DNA from: Clostridiales bacterium
Lineage (GTDB): Bacteria; Bacillota; Clostridia; Oscillospirales; Butyricicoccaceae
Assembly: GCA_004555915.1 (NCBI GenBank)
Contig: SFJM01000026.1
Location: 1 to 28,979, forward strand
DNA: 28,979 nucleotides
Direction: 5' to 3'
Positions 7,585 through 14,087 of this stretch are shown here, in pieces. Positions within the stretch are counted from its first letter, which is position 1. Every line of letters starts with the position of its first letter. The notes under the pieces are model-generated. The model saw nothing but the letters and a program-made list of their open reading frames with translations, did no database searches and was not told where the DNA came from. The translations under genes were made by a program, and so were the position numbers.

Positions 7585-8492
7585 TTCTGCTCACCTCCTG
7601 TCAGCTTTTTACCGGTTACCGCCAGAAAGACATCATCCATCCTGCCCTTGATAATTTCATAATCCTGAAAGAGTTCCGGATATCGGACAATCAGCTCCGT
7701 AGCAGCAGCTGTATTGGGAACTGCGATACGGAACGCATCCCGCAGCTTCGTATAGTCACCCAGCCTGCGAACCTGTACTTCCTCCACTCCATAAAGCGTA
7801 ATAAAATCTCCGGTATAGGTATTTTTCAATGCCAGCGGCGTACCTTCTGCGGCAATTTTTCCGCTGTCCAATATCACCACATAATCCGCATCCGCTGCTT
7901 CCTCCATATAATGCGTGGTGAGGAATACCGTCATGTTTTCCTGCTTCCGCAGGTCATGGATGACATTCCACAGCAGATTTCTGGTCTGCGGGTCCAATCC
8001 CGTGGTCGGTTCATCCAGAACCAGAATTTTCGGCCGGTGCAGCAGTGCACGGGCAATATCAATCCGCCTGCGCTGTCCGCCGGATAATTTGCCCACTGTC
8101 CGTTTTAACAAATCTTCAAAATCCAGCAGTCTGGCAAGCTCCCCAAGCCGCTCCCGAAATGCCGTTCCACGGATACCATACAGTGCAGCACGGCTTTCCA
8201 GATTATCCCGCACAGAAAGATGCTTATCCAGTACGGAATTCTGGAATACCACGCCTAAACTGCGTTTGATTCGGTCAGCATCCTGATCCAAATCCGCACC
8301 GTCAATGCATACCCTGCCGGCATCCTTTGCAAGCTGTCCGCACATAATGTTGATGGTGGTGGATTTGCCCGCACCATTGATGCCAAGAAAGGCAAATAAT
8401 TCTCCTGTCCGAACCTGAAAGCTCAGATCCTGCACGGCTTTTACTGTGCCAAAGCTTTTGCTCAGGTGGCTAATTTCAATCATGGTATTCAT
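7581..8492 (-). CDS. ABC-2 type transporter ATP-binding protein
   Basis: A 303-residue ATPase of the DrrA/CcmA-like group. Walker A GINGAGKS (residues 37-44), the signature LSGGQ (136-140), Walker B ILVLDEP (156-162) and the H-loop in 'FLTTHYMEEA' are all intact. The C-terminal ~80 residues form the usual extra domain of ABC-2 drug exporters ('...VRRLGDYTKLRDAFRIAVPN'). The start at 8492 (MNTMIEISHLSKSFG) has GAGG upstream; the open frame extends to 8600 but that part overlaps the PspC gene. It is translationally coupled to the permease. Confidence 0.93.
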   Translation of the reverse strand: MNTMIEISHLSKSFGTVKAVQDLSFQVRTGELFAFLGINGAGKSTTINIMCGQLAKDAGRVCIDGADLDQDADRIKRSLGVVFQNSVLDKHLSVRDNLESRAALYGIRGTAFRERLGELARLLDFEDLLKRTVGKLSGGQRRRIDIARALLHRPKILVLDEPTTGLDPQTRNLLWNVIHDLRKQENMTVFLTTHYMEEAADADYVVILDSGKIAAEGTPLALKNTYTGDFITLYGVEEVQVRRLGDYTKLRDAFRIAVPNTAAATELIVRYPELFQDYEIIKGRMDDVFLAVTGKKLTGGEQK

Positions 8493-8509
8493 ATCACAAT
8501 CCTCTGTTG

Positions 8510-8704
8510 TCAAAAGACCTCCGGTCTGCGCGGTATGATGACAGCGGCAATGATATACGCTAAAATGCCGCTTCCACCGGCCAGACAGAACAATACCCAT
8601 GCCAGCCGTACCACTGTGGGATCCATATCAAAATATTCCGCGATACCTGCACAGACACCATCCAGCATCTGATTATCTCTCGATTTATACAGTCTCTTAT
8701 TCAT
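8510..8704 (-). CDS. PspC domain protein
   Basis: A 64-residue single PspC domain. 'KRLYKSRDNQMLDGVCAGIAEYFDMDPTVVRLAWVL' is the family signature, followed by one hydrophobic helix ('GILAYIIAAVIIP'). PspC proteins are small membrane proteins linked to envelope stress; in Firmicutes they often stand with ABC exporters and regulators. GAAGGAGAAG precedes the ATG. It is the first gene of the eight-gene operon, 17 nt before the ATPase gene. Confidence 0.92.
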   Translation of the reverse strand: MNKRLYKSRDNQMLDGVCAGIAEYFDMDPTVVRLAWVLFCLAGGSGILAYIIAAVIIPRRPEVF

Positions 8705-8780
8705 GTGTACCTTCTCCTTCTTTGCCTGAAGTGATTTTACTGAATCTGTTCACAATGGTTTTTTCTCCCGCCTAAACAGA

Positions 8781-8834
8781 ATAATCAAAAACGCAGAACC
8801 ATGTATCCACTTTTCGGGACTACTGGCTCTGCGT
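8781..8834 (-). terminator. Terminator (possible attenuator) upstream of the PspC-ABC operon
   Basis: On the minus strand ACGCAGAGCCA (8834-8824) pairs with TGGTTCTGCGT (8801-8791) over 11 bp with one G-U, then TTTTTGATTATT. I saw no convincing promoter between it and the PspC start (8704), so read-through may feed the operon. Confidence 0.75.
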
Positions 8835-8931
8835 CTTAGCGTCTGGCTCTCTGACTGTTTGACTGGCTTTGGAGGTAAGCTGCAATACTTTCCCCCGCGG
8901 CGCAAATATAAAACATTTGTTTCACATCGTT
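8786..8931 (-). ncRNA. Short leader transcript or small RNA upstream of the PspC-ABC operon
   Basis: A strong promoter (8938-8966) and a strong terminator (8781-8834) bracket about 145 nt. The stretch includes a 26-codon open frame (8916-8836, starting MFYICAAGES) without a visible RBS and several near-repeats of GAGCCAG/AGTC just before the terminator. It could be an independent small RNA, or the leader of the PspC-ABC operon with an attenuator. A longer open frame reaching back to 9045 contains the promoter and is unlikely to be a gene. Confidence 0.45.
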
Positions 8932-8937
8932 TGTTTT

Positions 8938-8966
8938 ATTATATTCCCTGTCTGTGAAACAGTCAA
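8938..8966 (-). promoter_or_regulatory. Strong promoter with a dyad around the -10 box
   Basis: On the minus strand TTGACT (8966-8961), 17 nt, TATAAT (8943-8938). GTTTCACA directly after the -35 box and TGTGAAAC downstream of the start point form a perfect 8-bp inverted repeat that brackets the -10 region, about three helical turns apart, as expected for a repressor-bound promoter. Confidence 0.7.
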
Positions 8967-9102
8967 TACATTTTTTAAATCTTTCAAAAAAACGGATGAT
9001 TTGAAGCTGGTTTTCCAAATTTGCTTCCACATACAGCAACACCACCGCAACAAAATTCTCTGCCGACAGCGCTGTTTTCTGCTGTTTTTCCTCATTCTAT
9101 GG

Positions 9103-9327
9103 TCATTGTTGCCCGGCAAATACATATGCTTCCCGCACCCAGTTCATCAGTTCTGCATCTATGTCCTCCGGACTGGATACCAACACATGATGCGTCCAGC
9201 GATTGGGATAAGGCTCTGTTTTTACCGCAATCCGCGCAGCATCCACCGAATGATTCAATCCAAAGGTTACTACAATGTATTCCTCCGGGAGTTCCCGTGT
9301 GCGTCTATCCTTTCCATATTCCTGTCC
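9103..9327 (-). pseudogene. C-terminal remnant of a DUF5655 domain protein
   Basis: Immediately after the SDR stop codon, and in the same frame, 74 codons read GQEYGKDRRTRELPEEYIVV..., with 'PYPNRWTHHVLVSSPEDIDAELMNWVREAYVF' matching the end of DUF5655 domain proteins. The usual first ~40-50 residues of the domain are missing and there is no ATG in frame. The only ATG with an RBS-like sequence (just downstream of the SDR stop) is in another frame and stops after 15 codons. It was not in the list of long ORFs I worked from. I read it as a decayed gene; expression by frameshift is unlikely. Confidence 0.6.
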
Positions 9328-10053
9328 TCACTTATCTGTCTGATTTGTCTGCGGCGTATAGCTCCAGCCCCAATCGTCATGATAGATCATCTGCTTTGTC
9401 ATGCCGCCGTCAATACAGATATTCTCTCCGGTAATGAATCCGGCCTTATCCGAACAGAGAAACAGCACCATGTTGGCAATATCCATGGGATTTCCCACCC
9501 GTCCGGCTGGCTGCTGCACGGCATCCGGTCCCTGATAAACCGTATCATCGGTGTCAATCCAGCCGGGTGAAATGGAATTGACCCGTACCTTTCCTGAAAG
9601 ACTGACCGCCAGCGCATGGGTCAGTGCGGCAATGCCGCCCTTTGCTGCGGTATAGCTTTCGCTGAAAGGCTGGCTCATGCGGTCACGGCTGGAGGATAGA
9701 TTGACAATTGCAGCACCTTCGGCAAAATGCGGCATAAACAGCTTGGTCAGATAAAATGGTGCCGAAACACCCACCCGTAAAGCATAATTGAATTCCTCCC
9801 AGGTACAGGTGTCAATCCCTTTGAACAGCGGCATGGCATTGTTGACCAGATAATCCACATGTCCATACTCGGCAATTACCTTTTCCGCAAACCGGCACAG
9901 CGTTTGTTCTTCTGCGATATCTCCGACAAAATACGGGTTATCCTGCAGGTCAATGGTACAAACCTTCGCCCCTGCCTTTGAAAATTCCTCACAGATGCAC
10001 TTGCCGATTCCCTGTGCGCCACCGGTTACAACTGCAACCTTTTGTTCAAACAT
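9328..10053 (-). CDS. Short-chain dehydrogenase/reductase
   Basis: A 241-residue classical SDR oxidoreductase. The cofactor motif TGGAQGIG is at residues 10-17. An Asp at the end of beta2 ('CTIDLQDN') suggests NAD(H) preference. NNAMP (71-75) stands for the usual NNAG, a Ser lies at ~120-122, and the catalytic YxxxK is Y134/K138 ('ESYTAAKGG'). The C-terminus '...GENICIDGGMTKQMIYHDDWGW' carries the standard IDGG. The start at 10053 follows AGGAGGAATCGTT; the upstream in-frame extension has no RBS. It has its own consensus promoter. The substrate is not evident. Confidence 0.9.
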   Translation of the reverse strand: MFEQKVAVVTGGAQGIGKCICEEFSKAGAKVCTIDLQDNPYFVGDIAEEQTLCRFAEKVIAEYGHVDYLVNNAMPLFKGIDTCTWEEFNYALRVGVSAPFYLTKLFMPHFAEGAAIVNLSSSRDRMSQPFSESYTAAKGGIAALTHALAVSLSGKVRVNSISPGWIDTDDTVYQGPDAVQQPAGRVGNPMDIANMVLFLCSDKAGFITGENICIDGGMTKQMIYHDDWGWSYTPQTNQTDK

Positions 10054-10084
10054 AACGATTCCTCCTATGTTACAGGATGTCTCT

Positions 10085-10113
10085 ATTATACCGGTGGGCA
10101 AAGCAGGTGTCAA
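10085..10113 (-). promoter_or_regulatory. Consensus promoter of the SDR gene
   Basis: On the minus strand a perfect TTGACA (10113-10108), 17 nt, TATAAT (10090-10085). Confidence 0.85.
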
Positions 10114-10176
10114 CGTGCCTGTCCAGCCTTGTTACAGCGTCCGCTCGTCCTATGCTGTCCGTGACAGAATCAATGA

Positions 10177-10205
10177 TTGAAAGTCCCTCCTGTCCGCTGT
10201 ATAAT
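10177..10205 (+). promoter_or_regulatory. Promoter of the HD-domain gene
   Basis: TTGAAA (10177-10182), 17 nt, TATAAT (10200-10205), about 45 nt before the HD-domain start and divergent from the SDR promoter. Confidence 0.75.
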
Positions 10206-10249
10206 GCAGGTGTACAGAAAATCAACCGGTATCAAAAAGGAGCTTTGAC

Positions 10250-10717
10250 ATGATGAACCTGAAACCGGAAACCATTGTCGCAGAGCTGGAACAAGGCGGC
10301 AGATTTTCTCTGAAAAAGCAGTATTATCAGCATGGGACGACCAGCGTGTATTCCCACAGTGTCCAGGTTGCCTGCCTCAGCCTGTATCTGTCCCGAAAAC
10401 TGAAACTCCGGGTAAATGAACGGGCTTTGATCCGTGGCGCCCTGCTGCATGACCATTTTCTTTACGATTGGCATGACCGTGGCCATGAGCATTCCCTGCA
10501 TGGCTTTACCCATCCGGGAACCGCACTGAAAAATGCAAAAAAAGATTATGACCTCAATCCGATTGAGGAAAATATCATCCATCGCCACATGTTCCCGCTC
10601 ACACCCATCCCTCCCGTGTGTTCGGAGGCCTGGATTGTGTGTCTGGCTGACAAATGCTGTGCGCTCAAAGAAACCCTTCTCCCGCTCTGGCGGAGAATCC
10701 ACTTTGCTGTTTCTTAA
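10250..10717 (+). CDS. HD domain protein (putative phosphohydrolase)
   Basis: A 155-residue HD superfamily protein. H36 ('YSHSVQVACLS'), the HD pair H67-D68 ('GALLHDHFLYDW'), further histidines (H88, H111, H113) and D134 ('CLADKCCALKETL') follow the metal-ligand pattern of HD phosphohydrolases. Such short proteins are annotated as HD family hydrolases acting on nucleotides or phosphoesters; the substrate is unknown. AAAAAGGAG lies 8 nt before the first of two adjacent ATGs. It is monocistronic, with its own promoter and terminator. Confidence 0.87.
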   Translation: MMNLKPETIVAELEQGGRFSLKKQYYQHGTTSVYSHSVQVACLSLYLSRKLKLRVNERALIRGALLHDHFLYDWHDRGHEHSLHGFTHPGTALKNAKKDYDLNPIEENIIHRHMFPLTPIPPVCSEAWIVCLADKCCALKETLLPLWRRIHFAVS

Positions 10718-10730
10718 CACACACTTTTTC

Positions 10731-10759
10731 GTACCCTCTCATATCAGAGGGTACTTTTT
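10731..10759 (+). terminator. Intrinsic terminator after the HD-domain gene
   Basis: GTACCCTCT (10731-10739) pairs perfectly with AGAGGGTAC (10746-10754), followed by TTTTT. The last codons of the truncated MerR frame on the opposite strand run into this hairpin. Confidence 0.85.
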
Positions 10760-10987
10760 GGTACGGTCAAAATCGGGACTGTCCAGAATCTGTTTGATTT
10801 CCTTTAACGGAAACTGCAGCTCACGAAACAGTAAAATGCTCTGCAAACGCTCCAGGGCAATATCGTCATATAGCCTGTAGCCTGCCTCTGTCACACAGGT
10901 TGGGGCCAGCAATCCAATCGTGTCATAATAATGCAGCGTGCGGACACTTACGCCGGTCAGCTGACTGACTTCCTTTACTGTTTTCAT
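10739..10987 (-). pseudogene. Truncated MerR family regulator
   Basis: The frame encodes 82 residues. It has a good MerR DNA-binding domain (MKTVKEVSQLTGVSVRTLHYYD, then 'TEAGYRLYDDIALERLQSIL', 'LKEIKQILDSPDFDRTK'), then stops after five unrelated residues (KYPLI). Relatives of the Mta/TipA group continue here with a coiled coil and often a TipAS ligand domain, so the dimerisation helix is missing. The stop lies inside the terminator of the convergent gene, which suggests a deletion. GGAGG precedes the ATG, and the promoter is intact with a 19-bp MerR spacer. It may still be expressed, but dimer formation is doubtful. Confidence 0.7.
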
Positions 10988-11014
10988 CTCTGCCGCCTCC
11001 TTCGTGTTAATCAT

Positions 11015-11045
11015 AGCATACAGCATGACGCAACGTAAGAGTCAA
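11015..11045 (-). promoter_or_regulatory. MerR-type promoter of the truncated MerR gene
   Basis: On the minus strand TTGACT (11045-11040), a 19-nt spacer, TATGCT (11020-11015). The spacer holds the imperfect dyad CTTACG-TT-GCGTCA. Spacing and dyad are typical of MerR-activated promoters. Confidence 0.7.
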
Positions 11046-11076
11046 CTGGTTTTTCAAAATATTTTCGTACCATCAA

Positions 11077-11110
11077 TAAACCCCCGATTTTTCGCAAAAT
11101 CGAGGGTTTA
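11077..11110 (-). terminator. Terminator at the end of the sulfate assimilation operon
   Basis: On the minus strand AAACCCTCGATTTT pairs with AAAATCGGGGGTTT across a short loop, followed by a weak T-rich stretch. It lies ~30 nt after the cysN stop. Confidence 0.65.
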
Positions 11111-11138
11111 CCTGTTTGTTCTTTTTCGTACTTTCCTG

Positions 11139-12845
11139 TCAGATCACATATCCATCCGCATCGGTGCCACGGTAGACAATACGGCGGAAGGTCTCAAAAT
11201 GCAGCCATTTGTTCAGCTTGCGCTGGTCTGCCGAGGAATGTGTGCGGTAAATCTCAATAAATTCCTCCAGCTCTGCCTGAGACCGGACGCAGATCGCCGC
11301 ACCACGTTCATTCACCATGGGCAGACCGCTGGTGGTAAACTGCTCCAGCGGAAGCAGCTGGGCAAAAATGCCATTGCGAATGCGGACAACCAGTCCATCC
11401 TGCAGAGAAAGAATATCAAAATCCTCCGGATAATTGTAGCCCTCTCCCCGCAGCGGAACACTGTCTCCAATGGAGAACTGTACACCATCCGGGTCATAAC
11501 GTCCCAGCAGGCCGGAACCCAGCTGGAAGAATACGGTCTCAAACAGATGGGTCTTGGCTGCCAGATCACCGCTGGTGAACTGTACCAGACGTCCGGCATC
11601 GGAATCCTTCACAATGGACTGGATGACACCGCATGCAGAAGTCATATTGGTAATACGGTCAATCAGCAGCACCTCACCCAATGCCTTATGCCGTTCAAAG
11701 GCATCCAGCGGAATGCTCTCATCCACGACAATGTCACAGTAGGCAATCTCATTTTTATTCAGGCTGAATGCTTCCAGCTGTTCACCGGTATTGACGTCGG
11801 TCTTGTACCGGATGGACTGAATGACGCCGGGAATGGTACGGGTGCCGACACGGACAAAATATTCTCTGCCCTCTGTCAGCGGGCTGTCATCCATCCACAG
11901 CAGGGATGCCTGGAATGCCTTGGCACAGGTGATGCCGCTGTCCTTTGTCAGCACACGGCCGCGGGATACGTCAATCTCACGGTCAAGCTGAATGGTTACC
12001 GGCTGTCCCACAGAAGCATACTCTGCCTGTTTGTCTGCAATCAGAATGGATTTGACTGCAGCCTGCTCGCCGCCCGGCTGTACCGTGACAGTATCGCCCA
12101 CCGAAATCTCGCCGGACTCAATCTGTCCCTGGAAGCCACGGAAGGTATGGTTCGGACGGCAGACACGCTGTACCGGCAGATAAAAGCCCTGTTCGGTCTG
12201 TGCTTCGGTAATATCCACGGTTTCCAGATAATCCAGCAGGGTCTGTCCGGTATACCACGGCATGTTTTCCGAACGGGAGGTCAGATTATCGCCTGCTGTT
12301 GCGGAGACCGGGATAATGCGTACACTGTGCAGCTTCAGTTCCTGTGCCAGTGCGTTGATATCCGCTTCAATCTGACGGTAACGCGGCTCGCTGTAGGAAA
12401 CCAGATCCATCTTATTCAGTGCAAACACAAAGTATCGGATTCCCATCAAAGCGCAGATACGTGCGTGGCGGCGGGTCTGTACCAGCACGCCCTGGGACGC
12501 ATCCACCAGAATAATCGCAAGGTCTGCAAAGGATGCACCAACCGCCATGTTACGGGTATATTCCTCATGTCCCGGTGTGTCCGCTACGATAAAGCTGCGG
12601 TTGTCGGTGGTAAAATACCGGTAGGCAACATCAATGGTAATACCCTGCTCACGCTCCGCCATCAGGCCATCCAGCAGCAAAGAGTAGTCAATCTCGCCGC
12701 CGCGGCTGCCAACCTTGCTTTCCAGTTCCAATGCCTGTTCCTGGTCCGTATAGAGCTTTTTGGTATCATATAAAATATGTCCGATCAGTGTGGACTTTCC
12801 GTCGTCCACACTGCCGCATGTAATAAATTTCAACAGATTTCTCAT
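11139..12845 (-). CDS. cysN: Sulfate adenylyltransferase subunit 1 (GTPase), with C-terminal extension
   Basis: The 568-residue GTPase subunit of ATP sulfurylase; with CysD it makes adenylyl sulfate (APS) from sulfate and ATP. The EF-Tu-like GTPase motifs are complete: GSVDDGKS (residues 11-18), DTPGH (89-93), NKMD (144-147). The domain II/III barrels follow to about residue 410 ('RITNMTSACGV'). About 155 further residues are not found in E. coli CysN (475 aa) and lack the P-loop expected of a fused APS kinase (CysC). The ATG overlaps the cysD stop (TAATG). It is the last gene of the operon and is followed by a terminator. Confidence 0.95.
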   Translation of the reverse strand: MRNLLKFITCGSVDDGKSTLIGHILYDTKKLYTDQEQALELESKVGSRGGEIDYSLLLDGLMAEREQGITIDVAYRYFTTDNRSFIVADTPGHEEYTRNMAVGASFADLAIILVDASQGVLVQTRRHARICALMGIRYFVFALNKMDLVSYSEPRYRQIEADINALAQELKLHSVRIIPVSATAGDNLTSRSENMPWYTGQTLLDYLETVDITEAQTEQGFYLPVQRVCRPNHTFRGFQGQIESGEISVGDTVTVQPGGEQAAVKSILIADKQAEYASVGQPVTIQLDREIDVSRGRVLTKDSGITCAKAFQASLLWMDDSPLTEGREYFVRVGTRTIPGVIQSIRYKTDVNTGEQLEAFSLNKNEIAYCDIVVDESIPLDAFERHKALGEVLLIDRITNMTSACGVIQSIVKDSDAGRLVQFTSGDLAAKTHLFETVFFQLGSGLLGRYDPDGVQFSIGDSVPLRGEGYNYPEDFDILSLQDGLVVRIRNGIFAQLLPLEQFTTSGLPMVNERGAAICVRSQAELEEFIEIYRTHSSADQRKLNKWLHFETFRRIVYRGTDADGYVI

Positions 12846-13744
12846 TAGAAATAACCTTCTCTCTTTCTACGCTCCATGCTTCCGGCAGCCTCCTTGTCAA
12901 TGACACGGCTGGTTCGTTCTGAGGTAACAGCTGCCAGTGTTTCCGAAATCACCTCATCCAGTGTGGTTGCTGTGGATTCCACGCCGCCGGTCAGCGGGTA
13001 GCATCCCAGGGTACGGAACCGGACGGACTTCATCATGGGCTTTTCTCCCGGCAGCAGCCGCATGCGTTCATCATCCACCATAATCAGATTGCCGTCACGC
13101 TCGACCACCGGACGCTCCGCCGCAAAATACAGCGGAACAATGTCAATGTTTTCCCGCTGGATATACTGCCAGATATCCTTTTCTGTCCAGTTGGACAGCG
13201 GGAATACACGAATGCTTTCTCCCTTATGGATTTTCGTGTTATACAGCTTCCACATTTCCGGGCGCTGGTTTTTCGGGTCCCATGCCTGCGCCTCATTGCG
13301 GAAAGAGAAAATGCGTTCCTTTGCGCGGGATTTTTCCTCATCCCGTCGGCCGCCGCCAAAGGCTGCGGTAAATCCATATTTTTTCAGTGCCTGCTTCAGG
13401 GCTTGTGTTTTCATAATATCCGTATAGGCAGAGCCATGGTCAAACGGGTTGATGCCCTGTGCTTTTCCTTCCGGATTGGTATATACTAACATGTCAATGC
13501 CGAGTTCCTTTGCTTTTCGGTCACGGAATTCGATCATTTCCTTAAATTTCCAGGTTGTATCCACATGCAGGAACGGAAATGGCGGTTTTTCCGGATAAAA
13601 TGCCTTCATCGCCAGATGCAGCATAACCGAGCTGTCTTTACCAATGGAATACAGCATAACCGGATGCTCACATTCCGCTGCTACTTCCCGCATAATGTAA
13701 ATCGCTTCAGCTTCCAGCTGGTCAAGATGGGATAACTGATTCAT
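12845..13744 (-). CDS. cysD: Sulfate adenylyltransferase subunit 2
   Basis: A 299-residue PP-loop ATP pyrophosphatase subunit of ATP sulfurylase, normal length for the family. The PP motif is SIGKDSS (residues 33-39). Conserved blocks include 'LHVDTTWKFKEMIEFRD', 'FGGGRRDEEKSRAKERIFSFR', 'FPLSNWTEKDIWQYI' and 'RFRTLGCYPLTG'. The ATG follows GGAGATGAAAAGAGT. It is translationally coupled to cysN, and 31 nt separate it from aprB upstream. Confidence 0.97.
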   Translation of the reverse strand: MNQLSHLDQLEAEAIYIMREVAAECEHPVMLYSIGKDSSVMLHLAMKAFYPEKPPFPFLHVDTTWKFKEMIEFRDRKAKELGIDMLVYTNPEGKAQGINPFDHGSAYTDIMKTQALKQALKKYGFTAAFGGGRRDEEKSRAKERIFSFRNEAQAWDPKNQRPEMWKLYNTKIHKGESIRVFPLSNWTEKDIWQYIQRENIDIVPLYFAAERPVVERDGNLIMVDDERMRLLPGEKPMMKSVRFRTLGCYPLTGGVESTATTLDEVISETLAAVTSERTSRVIDKEAAGSMERRKREGYF

Positions 13745-13775
13745 ACTCTTTTCATCTCCAAACGTCTGTCATTCG

Positions 13776-14087
13776 TCAATATTGATTTGCATCCCGGCTG
13801 TCTACCGTGATGGTTTCTGTCGATTGATCCGGACGTGTCACCGTCCAGTGCAGCAGGCTTCCTTCCTTTTTTACGGTCATCCGGCTGCCCATGCCCCCGA
13901 TATCTGCCCCCAGGTAAAGGGAAACCGCATGTACCGGGCACTGCTTGACACAGGAAACACAGCCCCAGCATTCCTTTGGATAGCGCATTTCCGCTTTGCC
14001 ATCTGTCATACGAATCAGCGTGCCCGGACAGATTTCCGCACACTGTCCGCAGCCGATGCAGATATTCCGATCAATGTGAATGCTCAT
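13776..14087 (-). CDS. aprB: APS reductase beta subunit, ferredoxin-like (AprB type)
   Basis: A 103-residue protein with two [4Fe-4S] motifs in its first half: C10-C13-C16-C20 and C40-C43-C46-C50. The remaining ~50 residues form a small beta domain. It would pass electrons to the FAD subunit AprA. It is shorter than the beta subunits of dissimilatory sulfate reducers, which carry a long tail wrapped around AprA. The start at 14087 has GGGAGG about 10 nt upstream; an in-frame ATG at 14096 is too close to that RBS. The start overlaps the aprA end by 17 nt. A plain 2x[4Fe-4S] ferredoxin is the alternative, but the pairing with aprA argues against it. Confidence 0.88.
   Translation of the reverse strand: MSIHIDRNICIGCGQCAEICPGTLIRMTDGKAEMRYPKECWGCVSCVKQCPVHAVSLYLGADIGGMGSRMTVKKEGSLLHWTVTRPDQSTETITVDSRDANQY

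Noticed and set aside
8836..9045. Minus-strand 69-codon open frame upstream of the PspC operon
   Set aside because: It contains a consensus promoter in its middle and lacks an RBS, so it is more likely a leader or small RNA region than a gene.
8869..9570. Plus-strand open frame of 233 codons
   Set aside because: It runs antisense through the promoter/leader region, the DUF5655 remnant and the SDR gene, with no RBS or recognisable domain.
11004..12773. Plus-strand open frame of 589 codons
   Set aside because: Antisense to cysN; the composition is that of a shadow frame, no RBS or domain is visible, and cysN matches its family along the whole stretch.
13741..14043. Second minus-strand frame overlapping aprB
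   Set aside because: It is a shifted shadow of aprB; only the aprB frame has the two four-cysteine motifs.
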